This document shows, one piece after another, positions 16,495 to 25,609 of a stretch of DNA of 41,386 nt; the first letter of the stretch is position 1; each line of letters starts with the position of its first letter. The notes beneath the pieces are model-generated. The model did no database searches and was not told the DNA's origin. It saw nothing but the letters and a program-made list of their open reading frames with translations. The position numbers and the translations under genes were made by a program. The stretch lies in assembly GCA_030038435.1 (NCBI GenBank), contig JASHOY010000250.1, positions 1 to 41,386 on the forward strand. Direction: 5' to 3'. Origin of the DNA: Acidobacteriaceae bacterium. GTDB taxonomy: Bacteria > Acidobacteriota > Terriglobia > Terriglobales > Acidobacteriaceae.

Positions 16495-19400
16495 TTAGAA
16501 GATGATGTGGCCCTCGAACTGCCACTGCCGCGGCAGGTTGGCCTGGCCGTTTACTACCCCGAGGCTCGTTGAAGCGGCGGGGGACGATGAGAACGACTCG
16601 CCGATCGAGCCGGAAGCATTGGACGAAGTAGTACCGAACCAGACGTGATTGACAGCGTTGAACACATCCGCCTCGAACAGGAACTTGACCCGATCGCTCC
16701 TCATCAGGTTAAACGTGCGGCGCAGGCTCCCGTCTATGTCGTAGTTGCCGGGACCGCGGAGCCCGTACGCGCCATTACGGGCAATATTGCCGATCTCGAA
16801 ATCCGGAGTTGCCTCAAAAGCAGCGGGGTTGATGTACTGAATCTTAGCCATCGTATCCCGGGTTGCGCCTTGTCCCCAGCCGCCGTTCTGCCGCGCCGAA
16901 CCGGTAAAGCCGGTCGCATACGAGGGCATGCACGTCCCCTGACCGGGGTCGTTGCAACTGCTGCCCGTGATTGACAGCGGGTTTCCAGCGATGTAGGTGA
17001 AGATGTCAGAAAGCGCCCATCCGCCCACCACCTGGCTCAAGAACGGATTGCCGCCGCCCCAATGCCCTTTTCCGAAGGGCAGATTCCACACACTGGTGAA
17101 GGTCACGAGCTGAGGCGAATCAATATTGCTCAACGACCGGTCGATGCGATCCATCGACCAGGCTTTGCTACTCCCTGCCACCAAACCCGCAGGGATGGCA
17201 TAGCCGCTGCGGAAAGTGCCGACATCGTCGATGGTTTTGCTGTAAGTGTAATTCAGCATGAAGCTCAGCCCGTGCGCAGCCCGCTGCTGAATGGTGAGTT
17301 GCAGCGCATCGTAATCGGTATTGCCGACCGATCCGAACTCGTCTGATACCCCCTTGTACTGCGGGAACGGCACCAGTGCCTGTGAGACGGTGTTGTTAAA
17401 GGTGGGATACGGCAGGCCGCCCGGCGTATTGGCGGATGTGGCCGTCTCGCTCAAAGTATTTCCATATGTCAGATACTTCGGGTTCAGTTGATTGTTATAG
17501 AGGCCGCGCGCTCCATTGGTGTTGCTCACTCCCGGGGTAGGGATGAAGTGCGCCTCGTTCCCCACGTAGGTCACCGTCGCGGTGATGTTTGGCGTCAGTA
17601 ACCGTTGCACCCCAAATGACCATCCCTCGAACTGCGGAGCACGGTCGCCATACCACGGATCGACATAATCGACCGTAGTTGACAGCTTGTCAGGAGCCAC
17701 TGCGGCGGACGAATAGTAAGTGCCATAGGCCTGGTTGAAGACGGGTGGAACGACAGGCGCATATCCCGTACCGCCGAAGGTCGTGCTGGTCGGGTCGTTG
17801 GTATCGCCCTCGACCGTGGTGGGGCTGGTGAAGTTGGAGTTGCCGTTCAGGTAGAATGCGGGCAGGCCAAATCCCGGGCTCGATGGACTGGGTGCTGACG
17901 AATAGCCCAGGTTGGCTGCGCTGCCGGCATTCACACCACCGCCTACCGTGTAATAGACCCCGTAATCGGCGTGGATAACAGTCTTGTTACCCAGTTCATA
18001 AGCAATTCCCAGACGCGGACCAACGTTCTCTTTGTAGGTCCGCACCGGAGTTGCACAGTCACAGCTAACCCCTGGCGCTACATTACCGGCAAACTCCAGC
18101 ACTCCGAGATTTCCGCTTACCGGGTTGGTCAGTTCCGTGTTGAGAAACGACCAGCGATTCTCCGCTTCATGGAATGGGGGCATGTAGTCCCAGCGCAGGC
18201 CCATGTCCACGGTCAAATTCGATTTCGCCCGATAGCTGTCATTCACGTAAAACGCGAAGGGACGAAATCTCTCACCCGTGTCGTAGGCTTCCGGCGCGTA
18301 GAGGCTGTAGCTTGCCGAATCGACCGCGCCAATTATGAAGCTGGCAAATGGCAGTCCCGTAGACTTGTTGATCGTGGCCGAATTCGGTTCGAAGTCTCCC
18401 GTTTCCGAATAGCTGAAGTTAAGGGTTGCCGGCGAGCTGCCTCCAAACGAGGATACGGTGTTGTCTTCAAGCCACTGAATCTGCCCGCCAAAGGCGATAG
18501 AGTGCCTGCCGTGGACCCACTGCAGATTGTCGAGAAGAGTGAAAGTATTCTCGTCTGACTGGGTTCCGTTCTGAGTTCCCCACTGCGCGGGCGCGAAATC
18601 GCCGCTGAATTTTATTTCGGGGAATCCGCCTGCTGCCTGACCGGCGGGCAGACCGTTGATCCAGTTCGATGCCGACCATGCCGCCGTACCAGGGAATCCG
18701 TAAGTAGGATTGAAGTCCGGCGAATGGTACTGGAAGGCGCCATACTTAAATTGATTTACCAGGTTTGAATTGATGATGTAGGTATCCTCGATCATGGCCG
18801 CGCGCGTGATCGGGCGATAATACTTGGAATCGCTATAGGGAAATGGACCCACGTCCGTACCCTGGCTCGACGGGCCAACCAATCCCTGTCGGCCCGTAGC
18901 CAGGATGCCGGAAAGCGTCTGCTTGGCGCTCAAGTGGTAATCAACACGCAAGTTTCCGGTCCAGTTGCTCAGGCCGTAGGGATACGAGCCGAGAAAGTTG
19001 TTGGTGAGATTTGAATTGGCGTAATGGATGCCGCTCCAGAATTGCGAAAGCTTCTGTGCGATGGGCGAAATTTCTCCCGGCGGGATTACGTTGCCCGGAA
19101 ACTGTGGCCGTGTGCAAACTGTCCCTGAGGCAGTGTTGGTGCAACTTTCTTTGGTCGGGTCGTAGATATTGACTCCGGTTGCGGAAAAGTCGCCGCCAAA
19201 CATGGCCGCAGTGGGAATGGTGTTGAAGGTGGCGGCGTTTACCGTGGAAAAGCGGTAGCCGTCAAACGACCCGAAGAAGAAGAGCTTGTTGTGGATCAAT
19301 GGAAATCCGGCGTCGAGGCCGTACTCATTCATGTGCTCCGGCGGTTTGTAGATGGCGCCGGTAACCACGCTGGTGGGAGGACGAAAGCCGTAGGCGTCGA

Positions 19401-20265
19401 ACGCCGTGTTGCGGATGAGATCGTAGGCCGATCCGTGGATCTCGTTGGTGCCCTGCTTCACGTCGAAATTCTCCACATCCAGCCCGCCATATTCGGCAGA
19501 GAAGGAAGACGTCTTGAGCTGAAACTGGCTTACGCTCTGCACGTCGAAAGCGGGCCAGATGAAGCGAGGGTCGCCGGAACCACCAGGAAAGGTGACGGGG
19601 ATGCCCTCGATATACATTTGTGTGGCCTGCTGTTGCCCATCGACCACCATCGGCTCGTCAGTCTCGTTGTTCTTGGTCTCGTTGCCTGAGACGCCGGGCA
19701 TCAGCTTGGCGAAGTCTGTCACCCGCTGCTGATCGGGGCTGCCGGCCTCACCCATTTCCAGCGGCAGGCTCTGGTATTCCCGCCCTCCCAGAGTCGCGCC
19801 CACGGTTGCGTCTTGCGTCTCCAGAGGCGGCGGCGCCGCCGAAACAGTCACCGTCTGCGTCTCCGCGCCAAGGCTCATCTTCAGATTGAGTCCCAGCACC
19901 TGCATGCCATTGAGGTGAATGTTATTGCGAAGCAGCTTCTTAAAGCCCGGGGCGGAAACCGAAAGGCTGTAGGACCCGATGTCGAGTGGAGAGATCGAGT
20001 AAAAACCGCTGCTTGTCGTCCTTTGACTGATTTGAGCGCCATTGCCGAGGTTGGTTACCGTCACCATGGCCCCCGGAATTACCGCGCCGGTGGGGTCCGT
20101 AACCGTTCCCTGAATCGTAGCCGTGGCGCCGATCTGTGCTTGTGCGCAGAATGGGGTAATAAGAGCCAGGGCTGCTATTGCCAGCCAGGCCCATCCAGAA
20201 AAGCGCCCGGGCAATTCACGCGCACTTCTCCTCTTGAGACACAAACGTCCCTTTAGCTGTTTCAC
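16495..20265 (-). CDS. Oar-type TonB-dependent receptor 1 of the pectin locus
   Basis: 1256-residue outer-membrane receptor, proposed to import pectin-derived oligomers. Start is GTG at 20263-20265 with GGAGGTGA 6 bases upstream. A long signal peptide ends near CAQAQ (~44). Residues ~46-130 are a carboxypeptidase-regulatory-like beta-sandwich (ATIQGTVTDPTGAVIPGA). The plug region (~160-280) has TDFAKLMPGVSGN and YIEGIPVTFPGGSGDPRF, and the rest is the beta-barrel, ending in an aromatic F. It is clearly paralogous to receptor 2 (20958-24971): both share the LMPGV, GDPRF, YGG..VEN and KQG(T/S)N(E/Q)IHG blocks. No SusD lies beside it, as usual in Acidobacteriota. Its promoter carries a TGGTCTGACCT operator shared with the gntR/uxaE region. 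Substrate is inferred from context only. Confidence 0.93.
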   Translation of the reverse strand: MKQLKGRLCLKRRSARELPGRFSGWAWLAIAALALITPFCAQAQIGATATIQGTVTDPTGAVIPGAMVTVTNLGNGAQISQRTTSSGFYSISPLDIGSYSLSVSAPGFKKLLRNNIHLNGMQVLGLNLKMSLGAETQTVTVSAAPPPLETQDATVGATLGGREYQSLPLEMGEAGSPDQQRVTDFAKLMPGVSGNETKNNETDEPMVVDGQQQATQMYIEGIPVTFPGGSGDPRFIWPAFDVQSVSQFQLKTSSFSAEYGGLDVENFDVKQGTNEIHGSAYDLIRNTAFDAYGFRPPTSVVTGAIYKPPEHMNEYGLDAGFPLIHNKLFFFGSFDGYRFSTVNAATFNTIPTAAMFGGDFSATGVNIYDPTKESCTNTASGTVCTRPQFPGNVIPPGEISPIAQKLSQFWSGIHYANSNLTNNFLGSYPYGLSNWTGNLRVDYHLSAKQTLSGILATGRQGLVGPSSQGTDVGPFPYSDSKYYRPITRAAMIEDTYIINSNLVNQFKYGAFQYHSPDFNPTYGFPGTAAWSASNWINGLPAGQAAGGFPEIKFSGDFAPAQWGTQNGTQSDENTFTLLDNLQWVHGRHSIAFGGQIQWLEDNTVSSFGGSSPATLNFSYSETGDFEPNSATINKSTGLPFASFIIGAVDSASYSLYAPEAYDTGERFRPFAFYVNDSYRAKSNLTVDMGLRWDYMPPFHEAENRWSFLNTELTNPVSGNLGVLEFAGNVAPGVSCDCATPVRTYKENVGPRLGIAYELGNKTVIHADYGVYYTVGGGVNAGSAANLGYSSAPSPSSPGFGLPAFYLNGNSNFTSPTTVEGDTNDPTSTTFGGTGYAPVVPPVFNQAYGTYYSSAAVAPDKLSTTVDYVDPWYGDRAPQFEGWSFGVQRLLTPNITATVTYVGNEAHFIPTPGVSNTNGARGLYNNQLNPKYLTYGNTLSETATSANTPGGLPYPTFNNTVSQALVPFPQYKGVSDEFGSVGNTDYDALQLTIQQRAAHGLSFMLNYTYSKTIDDVGTFRSGYAIPAGLVAGSSKAWSMDRIDRSLSNIDSPQLVTFTSVWNLPFGKGHWGGGNPFLSQVVGGWALSDIFTYIAGNPLSITGSSCNDPGQGTCMPSYATGFTGSARQNGGWGQGATRDTMAKIQYINPAAFEATPDFEIGNIARNGAYGLRGPGNYDIDGSLRRTFNLMRSDRVKFLFEADVFNAVNHVWFGTTSSNASGSIGESFSSSPAASTSLGVVNGQANLPRQWQFEGHIIF

Positions 20266-20374
20266 CAGCTTTCACCTCCACATGTTGTTAACTTGCAATT
20301 CCCGAAGGATCCCAGTTTGCAGATTGACCACTCAATATGCCGCACCCGAGAAGTGACGACGGCTTGGCGGACAG

Positions 20375-20385
20375 TGGTCTGACCT
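20375..20385. promoter_or_regulatory. predicted GntR operator upstream of TonB receptor 1
   Basis: TGGTCTGACCT, palindromic TGGTC/GACC(T), identical to the site at 27168-27178 and one arm-base off the perfect palindrome at 25011-25021. It lies 21 bases downstream of the predicted -10 box and 110 bases before the start codon. The TGGT-N3-ACC core fits FadR-type GntR operators. Confidence 0.65.
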
Positions 20386-20406
20386 CATTTCGTAGGCTCG
20401 TGTAGT

Positions 20407-20433
20407 GTCATACATCTTTTCATCGCTTGTCAA
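20407..20433 (-). promoter_or_regulatory. predicted promoter of TonB receptor 1
   Basis: Minus strand: TTGACA (20428-20433), 15-base spacer, TATGAC (20407-20412) preceded directly by TG. The same layout is found for receptor 2. The 15-base spacing is short for a standard sigma-70 promoter. Confidence 0.5.
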
Positions 20434-20670
20434 CGAAGAAATTCACTTCCCGATTAACATAGAAAGCTTTCCAAATGGTGGATTCTGCTGGATTTACGGC
20501 AAAGGGCGCGGCTTGGTGCGCGGGGATAGAGAGGTTTCGGAAGCAGATTGCGGGGTAAATCTACCTCTAACCTGTCCTAACGTGTATAAAGAGCGACAAA
20601 TGAAAACTAAACTTCGACAGGCACAATCTCAATGCAATATCTTTCATTAACATTATTTCTGTTGCCGATC

Positions 20671-20707
20671 GAAAAACCGGCAAGGCCGGGGCGGCGGCCG
20701 GTTCTTC
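20671..20707 (-). terminator. second terminator-like hairpin between the receptors
   Basis: GAAGAACCGGC pairs with GCCGGTTTTTC (one mismatch, 15-base loop); read on the minus strand the stem runs into TTTTTC. It could terminate read-through from receptor 2 or a short transcript from 20708-20898. Confidence 0.45.
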
Positions 20708-20898
20708 TCACCCGTGAGGCTCCGATACTTAACAGGGTATTTCCAGTCGCGAAGCCGAGTATGGAAAATGAAGTCGCGCCAAATCAGGACGGGTTTGGGA
20801 GCGGGCAGCCCTCAATTCTGAATTGCTGATAGGTCCGGGTGTGAATATCCAGATCTACATATCAAAAAGTACCATAATGTGATATGAAGATGGAACGT

Positions 20899-20934
20899 AA
20901 AAAGCAGATGGCGCCGGCATGGGCCGGCGCCATC
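20899..20934 (-). terminator. rho-independent terminator of TonB receptor 2
   Basis: Perfect 12-bp stem GATGGCGCCGGC / GCCGGCGCCATC with a 4-base loop, followed on the minus strand by TGCTTTTTACG. It starts 23 bases after the receptor 2 stop. Confidence 0.92.
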
Positions 20935-20957
20935 GGTTCTGGTGCAATTCCTGATGT

Positions 20958-23900
20958 TTACCAGCTTATGCGGCCGGAAACCTGCACGTCTCGTGGAGTA
21001 TTAGCGGTGCCGGTTACGGTGCCAAAGCTCGCACCGTTATTGACGACGGCGTTGGGCGAATTAAACACCACATGGTTGGTTATATTGGCAAAATCGGCCT
21101 CGAACGCAAAAGCCCACTCATGATAAATGGGGAAAGAGCGCTTAATCGCCGCATCCACGTCATATGCGCCCATGCCCCACAAGTTCAATGCCCCAACGCG
21201 CGGTGCATTACCTGGGACATACAGAGCCGAGCCATTGCCCACGTAAGTGGCCTGGACCGACGGGGTGTTGACCGATGTCCCGAAGTTGGATGCGGTACCG
21301 GAGCTCAGCACCGTAAATGCCGCCGGGTTGATGTATTGGATGCTGCCGATGTAATCGGGCGAGCCTGCAGCGGCGGTCACGTGCTTGCCGTAGCCCCCAT
21401 TCTGGCGCCCAGCCTGGCCGGCAACGATGTTGGGCATGCATTGGTTGAGGATGCCGTCCCCGCCGCATCCCTTGCCGGTAACTGCAATCGGAAAACCGGA
21501 GTGATAGGTAGTGATTCCTGATACGGTCCAGTCGCTTGCGATTCCACGCCACGCCCAGTTATCGCCCCAGAAGTGGCCCCTGCCCGCCGGTATTTGATAA
21601 ACCACTGTGCCGGTCAGGTTCTGCGGCTCGTCGGTCGTGGAGATGGAGCGATCAAGGCGTTGATCGTCCCCGACGCGGAAAGTGCCGACATCGTCGATGG
21701 ATTTGGAATACGTGTAGTTCAGCATGAAGTTGATTCCATGCGCCGGACGCTGGCGGATCGAGATCTCCAGCGCGTTCCAGTTCGTATTGCCCACAAAGCT
21801 TGTGGTGTCACTGACGCCGCTGAATTGTGGGAACGGATAGTAGTACTGGTACACAGAATTGCTGGCGTAGAATGCGGCATTGGCAGAGTTGTAGGGATTG
21901 GGAACGGTGAATCCGTTAGCGGCGGCGAGACCGAGATTGGTAGCGGTGGCTTTTTGACCGAGAAGCGGATTGGTACAGGCTGCGCCGGTGCACGCGGTGG
22001 CCGTGCTCCCGCTGACGTTGTAGCCTGCCATGGCAGCCAGAGATTGCGGCAGTTCATTATTGCGCGCCCCGATAGCCTTAGACACTGAGAGGAAGTGGCC
22101 TTCGCTGCCAACGTAGCTGACCGAGACTGACATGTTATTGGTGAGCTGACGCTCGAAGCCGAAAGTCCAGTTGAGATATTCAGGCGAGCGGGCTCCGTAA
22201 TGCGGATCGAAGTAGGTCATGGTCGACCCTCCCGCGTTTTTGAGGGCCACCGTTTCGGTGGTAGCGAACTCTGCAAGGCTGGCGCCCCCGGCGGCAGGTG
22301 CGGGCGGAGCAACCGATCCGGTCCATCCGCAGGCCACCCCATTTGCGTTACCCGAGCTGCAGGCTGTGTTGTCCCAATAGAAGGACGGCGAGCCGCTAAG
22401 GCCGGCAGGAGCCGACGCCGACGGCGTGAGGCCCGTGGTGGACGGAGAGCCGGATTGGCTGCCGCTGGTCCAGTCGCCGCGGGCGAACGACAGACCGTAG
22501 CTGGCGCGCATGACCGTTTTGGAATTGACGGCGTAAGCGAGCCCCAGGCGCGGGGCAAAGCTACCGTAGTAATTCGACGACGGCGATGCAGTTCCGGTGT
22601 GGTAACCGTCGGACGAATTTCCACCAGCAAAGGCAAGCGTACCCAAGTTGCCCGTGATGTTGTTCTGGCCGGTTGGGTTAAGCCAGGTGAAGAGGTTGTG
22701 AACTTCATGGATGGACGGGAAGATGTCCCAGCGAAGACCCAGATTGGCGGTGAGTTTGGAAGTGATTTTGTAATCGTCCTCGCCCCAGAAAGACGGATTA
22801 AGCCAGCGTGACCCAAGGCCCGGGACGCCAACGGTAACGGAGCTGGAATCGACCGCGCCCAGCATGTAACTGGCGAAGGGCGAGCCCGACGTGCTGTTCA
22901 TCCCCGTGCCGATGCCGGTGCTGTTGTTGGTGAAATCCTCGGTCTCGGTCTGCGAGAACGTGTAGGTAAGTGGCGAGGAAGAGGTGAGGTTCTTGATGTA
23001 ATTGAACTGAACCTCCACAAGCTGCCCACCGAAGGTGAAGTTGTGCCTGCCGTGCTCCCACTGCACATTATCCGTCACCGTATAGGTGTTGTTGACCTTG
23101 AGGTTCTCCGAGTAGCCGGCCTCGTTTTGAGGAGCATCCTCGCCGCTGAAGGAGATGCCGGGAAAACTCAGCGTCGCCTGGCCCGCCGGTGTGTTCAACA
23201 GACCGGTGTTGGAGGCATCGTAGATGGAAGCGAGGTCGGGAGTGACGGAGAGGCTGGCATAGCGTCCGTAGGCGACCGCAGCCTGGTTCACGAGATGAGG
23301 CGTGATGGTCCAGGTGTACTTGAGGATATCGACCGTGGTTTGCGGCGCGTATGACTGCTTGTTGTTGAACGGCGGTCCCAGCGCGTTGGACGCACCCGAG
23401 GAATTGGGACCGGTGCTGGCTTGGCGGCCAAAGGCGATGATTGCCGTGAGTTGCTGATTGGAATTGATGTCGTAGTCGATGCGCCCGGAGGTGTACCAGT
23501 TGGACAGACCATTAGCATAGCCGACGACGATGTTGTTGGCGTAGCTGTTCTGGCTGGCCTCGAGCTCATAAGGCAGCATGAACTTGTTGACATAGGCCGC
23601 CGCCGCCGAAATGCGGCCGGTCGGTATCTGGTCGTTGGGGAACTGACTGCGCTTGCAAGGGCTAGCTGCGGTTCCAGCGCAGTCGTTGGACCCTGGGTTT
23701 GCCGGGTCGTAGACGTGGTATCCGGTAGCAGCCGCATAGCCAGAGAAGTCGGCGTAACCAAGCGAGGAACCGGAGGCCGAGTAACCCATCATGGCGTAGG
23801 TGGGTATGGTTTGAATTTGCGGCGACGGTCCGTTCTGGTTGCGGTAGCCGCCGTAGTTAAAGAAGAGGAAGAGCTTGTTTTTGAGGATGGGCCCGCCTAA

Positions 23901-24971
23901 ATCGAGGCCGTACTCGTTCATGATTTCCTTAGGCTTTACTCCGCCCGGGACACAGGATGCCGATGCATGCGAACCGTAGACGCAAGCGGTGGGCGCACCG
24001 CCGTTCTTGGGGATCACGGTGGTAGGAATCTTAGAGAAGAACGGCCACGCGTCGAGCACTGTGTTGCGCATGTACTCGTAGAGGGCGCCGTGAATCTGAT
24101 TGCTGCCCTGCTTGATGGAGTAATTCTCAACACCCTGGCCGCCATATTGCGCCGAATAGGCCGAGGTCTGCACCTGGAACTGATCGACAGAGTCAACGCT
24201 GAACGCTGTCCACGTAAAGCGGGGGTCACCCACCTGGTCGCCTTCGGGTAGATTGATGCCGTCGATGTAGATTTCCGAGACACCCCCCGCCGGGCCGCTG
24301 CCATTGACGATGCCGGAATTGTCGGTGCTGTTGTTGGAGGTGTAGTTACCCTGCACGCCGGGCATCAGATATTCAAAGTCGGTTGCTCGACGTTGATCGT
24401 CGTTGCCGCCGTACCCCATTTCGAGCGGCAGGTTTGAGTACATCTGGTTGTCCATCACCGCGCCCAGGGTCGCATCGGAGGTCTCCAGAACCGGCGGGGC
24501 GCTGCTGACAGTGACAGTTTCTTCTGCCGCGCCGACAGAGAGCTTCACGTTCACTGTGGCCGTGGCCAGCGCGTTAACCGTAATGTTTTGCTGCACGAAA
24601 GTCTCAAAGCCCTTGGCCGAGACGGTAATCATGTACTCGCCGGGGGTAAGCGGGGTAATGTTATAGTCGCCCGAGCTGGTGCTGGTGCGGACTGATTTTA
24701 CCCCCGTGGCCACCGCCGTCGCGGTGACCGTTGCGTTGGGAATAATGGCGCCGGTGGCGTCGCTTACCGTGCCAGAGATGGCTCCCGTACCTGCCAACTG
24801 CGCTCTTACGCCGAATGGGGTGATAAGGAAGATGGCCAGCAGGACCAGCCAATTCCGAGTTGTGAAGCTATCCAGGCGTTCCTGAACTCTCCCTTTTGAA
24901 TACACTTGGAATTCCAAAGCAGTTTGCATCTTCAACTGTCTCCAATCAATGTCGTTCGTGCTCTGACTCAC
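20958..24971 (-). CDS. Oar-type TonB-dependent receptor 2 of the pectin locus
   Basis: 1337-residue outer-membrane receptor. The frame starts at GTG 24969-24971 with AGAGG 8 bases upstream. An ATG at 24929 with GGAGA upstream would remove 14 residues and is equally credible; the signal peptide (NWLVLLAIFLITPFGVRAQ) is downstream of both. A carboxypeptidase-regulatory-like domain (AISGTVSDATGAIIPNATVTAT) follows. The plug has TDFEYLMPGVQGNY, EIYIDGINLPEGDQ and GDPRFTW, and the barrel ends in VSGRISW with a terminal aromatic residue. It is a paralogue of receptor 1, in tandem, with its own terminator and its own operator/promoter. The two probably differ in ligand, since the loops diverge strongly. 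A role in importing oligogalacturonides is inferred from the locus. Confidence 0.93.
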   Translation of the reverse strand: MSQSTNDIDWRQLKMQTALEFQVYSKGRVQERLDSFTTRNWLVLLAIFLITPFGVRAQLAGTGAISGTVSDATGAIIPNATVTATAVATGVKSVRTSTSSGDYNITPLTPGEYMITVSAKGFETFVQQNITVNALATATVNVKLSVGAAEETVTVSSAPPVLETSDATLGAVMDNQMYSNLPLEMGYGGNDDQRRATDFEYLMPGVQGNYTSNNSTDNSGIVNGSGPAGGVSEIYIDGINLPEGDQVGDPRFTWTAFSVDSVDQFQVQTSAYSAQYGGQGVENYSIKQGSNQIHGALYEYMRNTVLDAWPFFSKIPTTVIPKNGGAPTACVYGSHASASCVPGGVKPKEIMNEYGLDLGGPILKNKLFLFFNYGGYRNQNGPSPQIQTIPTYAMMGYSASGSSLGYADFSGYAAATGYHVYDPANPGSNDCAGTAASPCKRSQFPNDQIPTGRISAAAAYVNKFMLPYELEASQNSYANNIVVGYANGLSNWYTSGRIDYDINSNQQLTAIIAFGRQASTGPNSSGASNALGPPFNNKQSYAPQTTVDILKYTWTITPHLVNQAAVAYGRYASLSVTPDLASIYDASNTGLLNTPAGQATLSFPGISFSGEDAPQNEAGYSENLKVNNTYTVTDNVQWEHGRHNFTFGGQLVEVQFNYIKNLTSSSPLTYTFSQTETEDFTNNSTGIGTGMNSTSGSPFASYMLGAVDSSSVTVGVPGLGSRWLNPSFWGEDDYKITSKLTANLGLRWDIFPSIHEVHNLFTWLNPTGQNNITGNLGTLAFAGGNSSDGYHTGTASPSSNYYGSFAPRLGLAYAVNSKTVMRASYGLSFARGDWTSGSQSGSPSTTGLTPSASAPAGLSGSPSFYWDNTACSSGNANGVACGWTGSVAPPAPAAGGASLAEFATTETVALKNAGGSTMTYFDPHYGARSPEYLNWTFGFERQLTNNMSVSVSYVGSEGHFLSVSKAIGARNNELPQSLAAMAGYNVSGSTATACTGAACTNPLLGQKATATNLGLAAANGFTVPNPYNSANAAFYASNSVYQYYYPFPQFSGVSDTTSFVGNTNWNALEISIRQRPAHGINFMLNYTYSKSIDDVGTFRVGDDQRLDRSISTTDEPQNLTGTVVYQIPAGRGHFWGDNWAWRGIASDWTVSGITTYHSGFPIAVTGKGCGGDGILNQCMPNIVAGQAGRQNGGYGKHVTAAAGSPDYIGSIQYINPAAFTVLSSGTASNFGTSVNTPSVQATYVGNGSALYVPGNAPRVGALNLWGMGAYDVDAAIKRSFPIYHEWAFAFEADFANITNHVVFNSPNAVVNNGASFGTVTGTANTPRDVQVSGRISW

Positions 24972-25010
24972 CCATTTACCTCTGAGATTTCCCCGGACTC
25001 GATGGAGGTG

Positions 25011-25021
25011 TGGTCAGACCA
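25011..25021. promoter_or_regulatory. predicted GntR operator upstream of TonB receptor 2
   Basis: TGGTCAGACCA, a perfect palindrome around its central base. It lies 23 bases downstream of the predicted -10 box. A weaker copy, TGGTCTTACAA (25043-25053), lies 32 bases away and overlaps that -10 box, so two sites on one face of the helix are possible. Confidence 0.7.
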
Positions 25022-25044
25022 ATATCGTTAAAACTGCGAATATG

Positions 25045-25071
25045 GTCTTACAATGTCGCCACAATTGTCAA
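25045..25071 (-). promoter_or_regulatory. predicted promoter of TonB receptor 2
   Basis: Minus strand: TTGACA (25066-25071), 15-base spacer, TAAGAC (25045-25050) preceded directly by TG. Same geometry as the receptor 1 promoter. Confidence 0.5.
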
Positions 25072-25609
25072 CAGGTTAAAAGTCATCAATTTACATATAT
25101 GGGGGCGAATTTTAAGTTTTCTTTTAAAATGAGTGGGTTATGAACCATAAAAGCCAAAATTGGCTAAAACTTTCTTGTGAGTCGTCCAGCTTTACCTTTA
25201 ACCGTGTTAAGAAAACCGTACTGGGCGCGTGGCGTCAACGAGCGGGATTGCTGTAGCGGCTAACTCCTGCAGAGAATGGCATCCGGAATCAGAAGTGCGG
25301 AGTTATTACGCCCGGAACTTAGCGGCGGGACTCCAATTCAAGTGGTTCTAAGCCGCCAAGTGAAACCACGAATCCCTTCGGGCGGTTCCTCCAGACATCT
25401 CAAGCAACCGGCCAACCCTGCCAGGACTCCCCGTCAGGCGCCGGGGCGTGGACTGCAAAGTCTCGGCCGGTCCGCACACGCTGCGTATTGCACCCCCCGC
25501 ACCGCTGCTTTGACGATGAGCGGGCGCGGGCGCATTTTTGAGTTGCGGATGAGCAAAACTGCTCCGCCTGCCGGTCACGCAACTCTCACTTCCTGATGCC
25601 AGGTAGAAA

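Larger units (their letters stand above)
20266..20957. other. long intergenic region between the two TonB receptors
   Basis: 692 bases, AT-richer than its surroundings. It holds the terminator of receptor 2 (20899-20934), an inverted repeat CATATCA-15 bases-TGATATG (20858-20886 area), a hairpin at 20671-20707, and the promoter and operator of receptor 1. Two short plus-strand open frames (20405-20650, 20632-20829) have no ribosome site or protein-like composition and are not called. Confidence 0.7.
24972..25609. other. intergenic region upstream of TonB receptor 2
   Basis: 638 bases. The first ~100 bases hold the operator and promoter of receptor 2. An AT-rich stretch (25075-25170) includes AGCCAA-AA-TTGGCT at 25152-25165, a 6+6 inverted repeat that could be another operator. 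The plus-strand frame 25276-25596 has no coding character. The decayed esterase starts after it. Confidence 0.6.

Noticed and set aside
20405..20829. Two short plus-strand open frames between the TonB receptors
   Set aside because: No ribosome-binding sites and no protein-like composition, and the first overlaps the predicted receptor 1 promoter.
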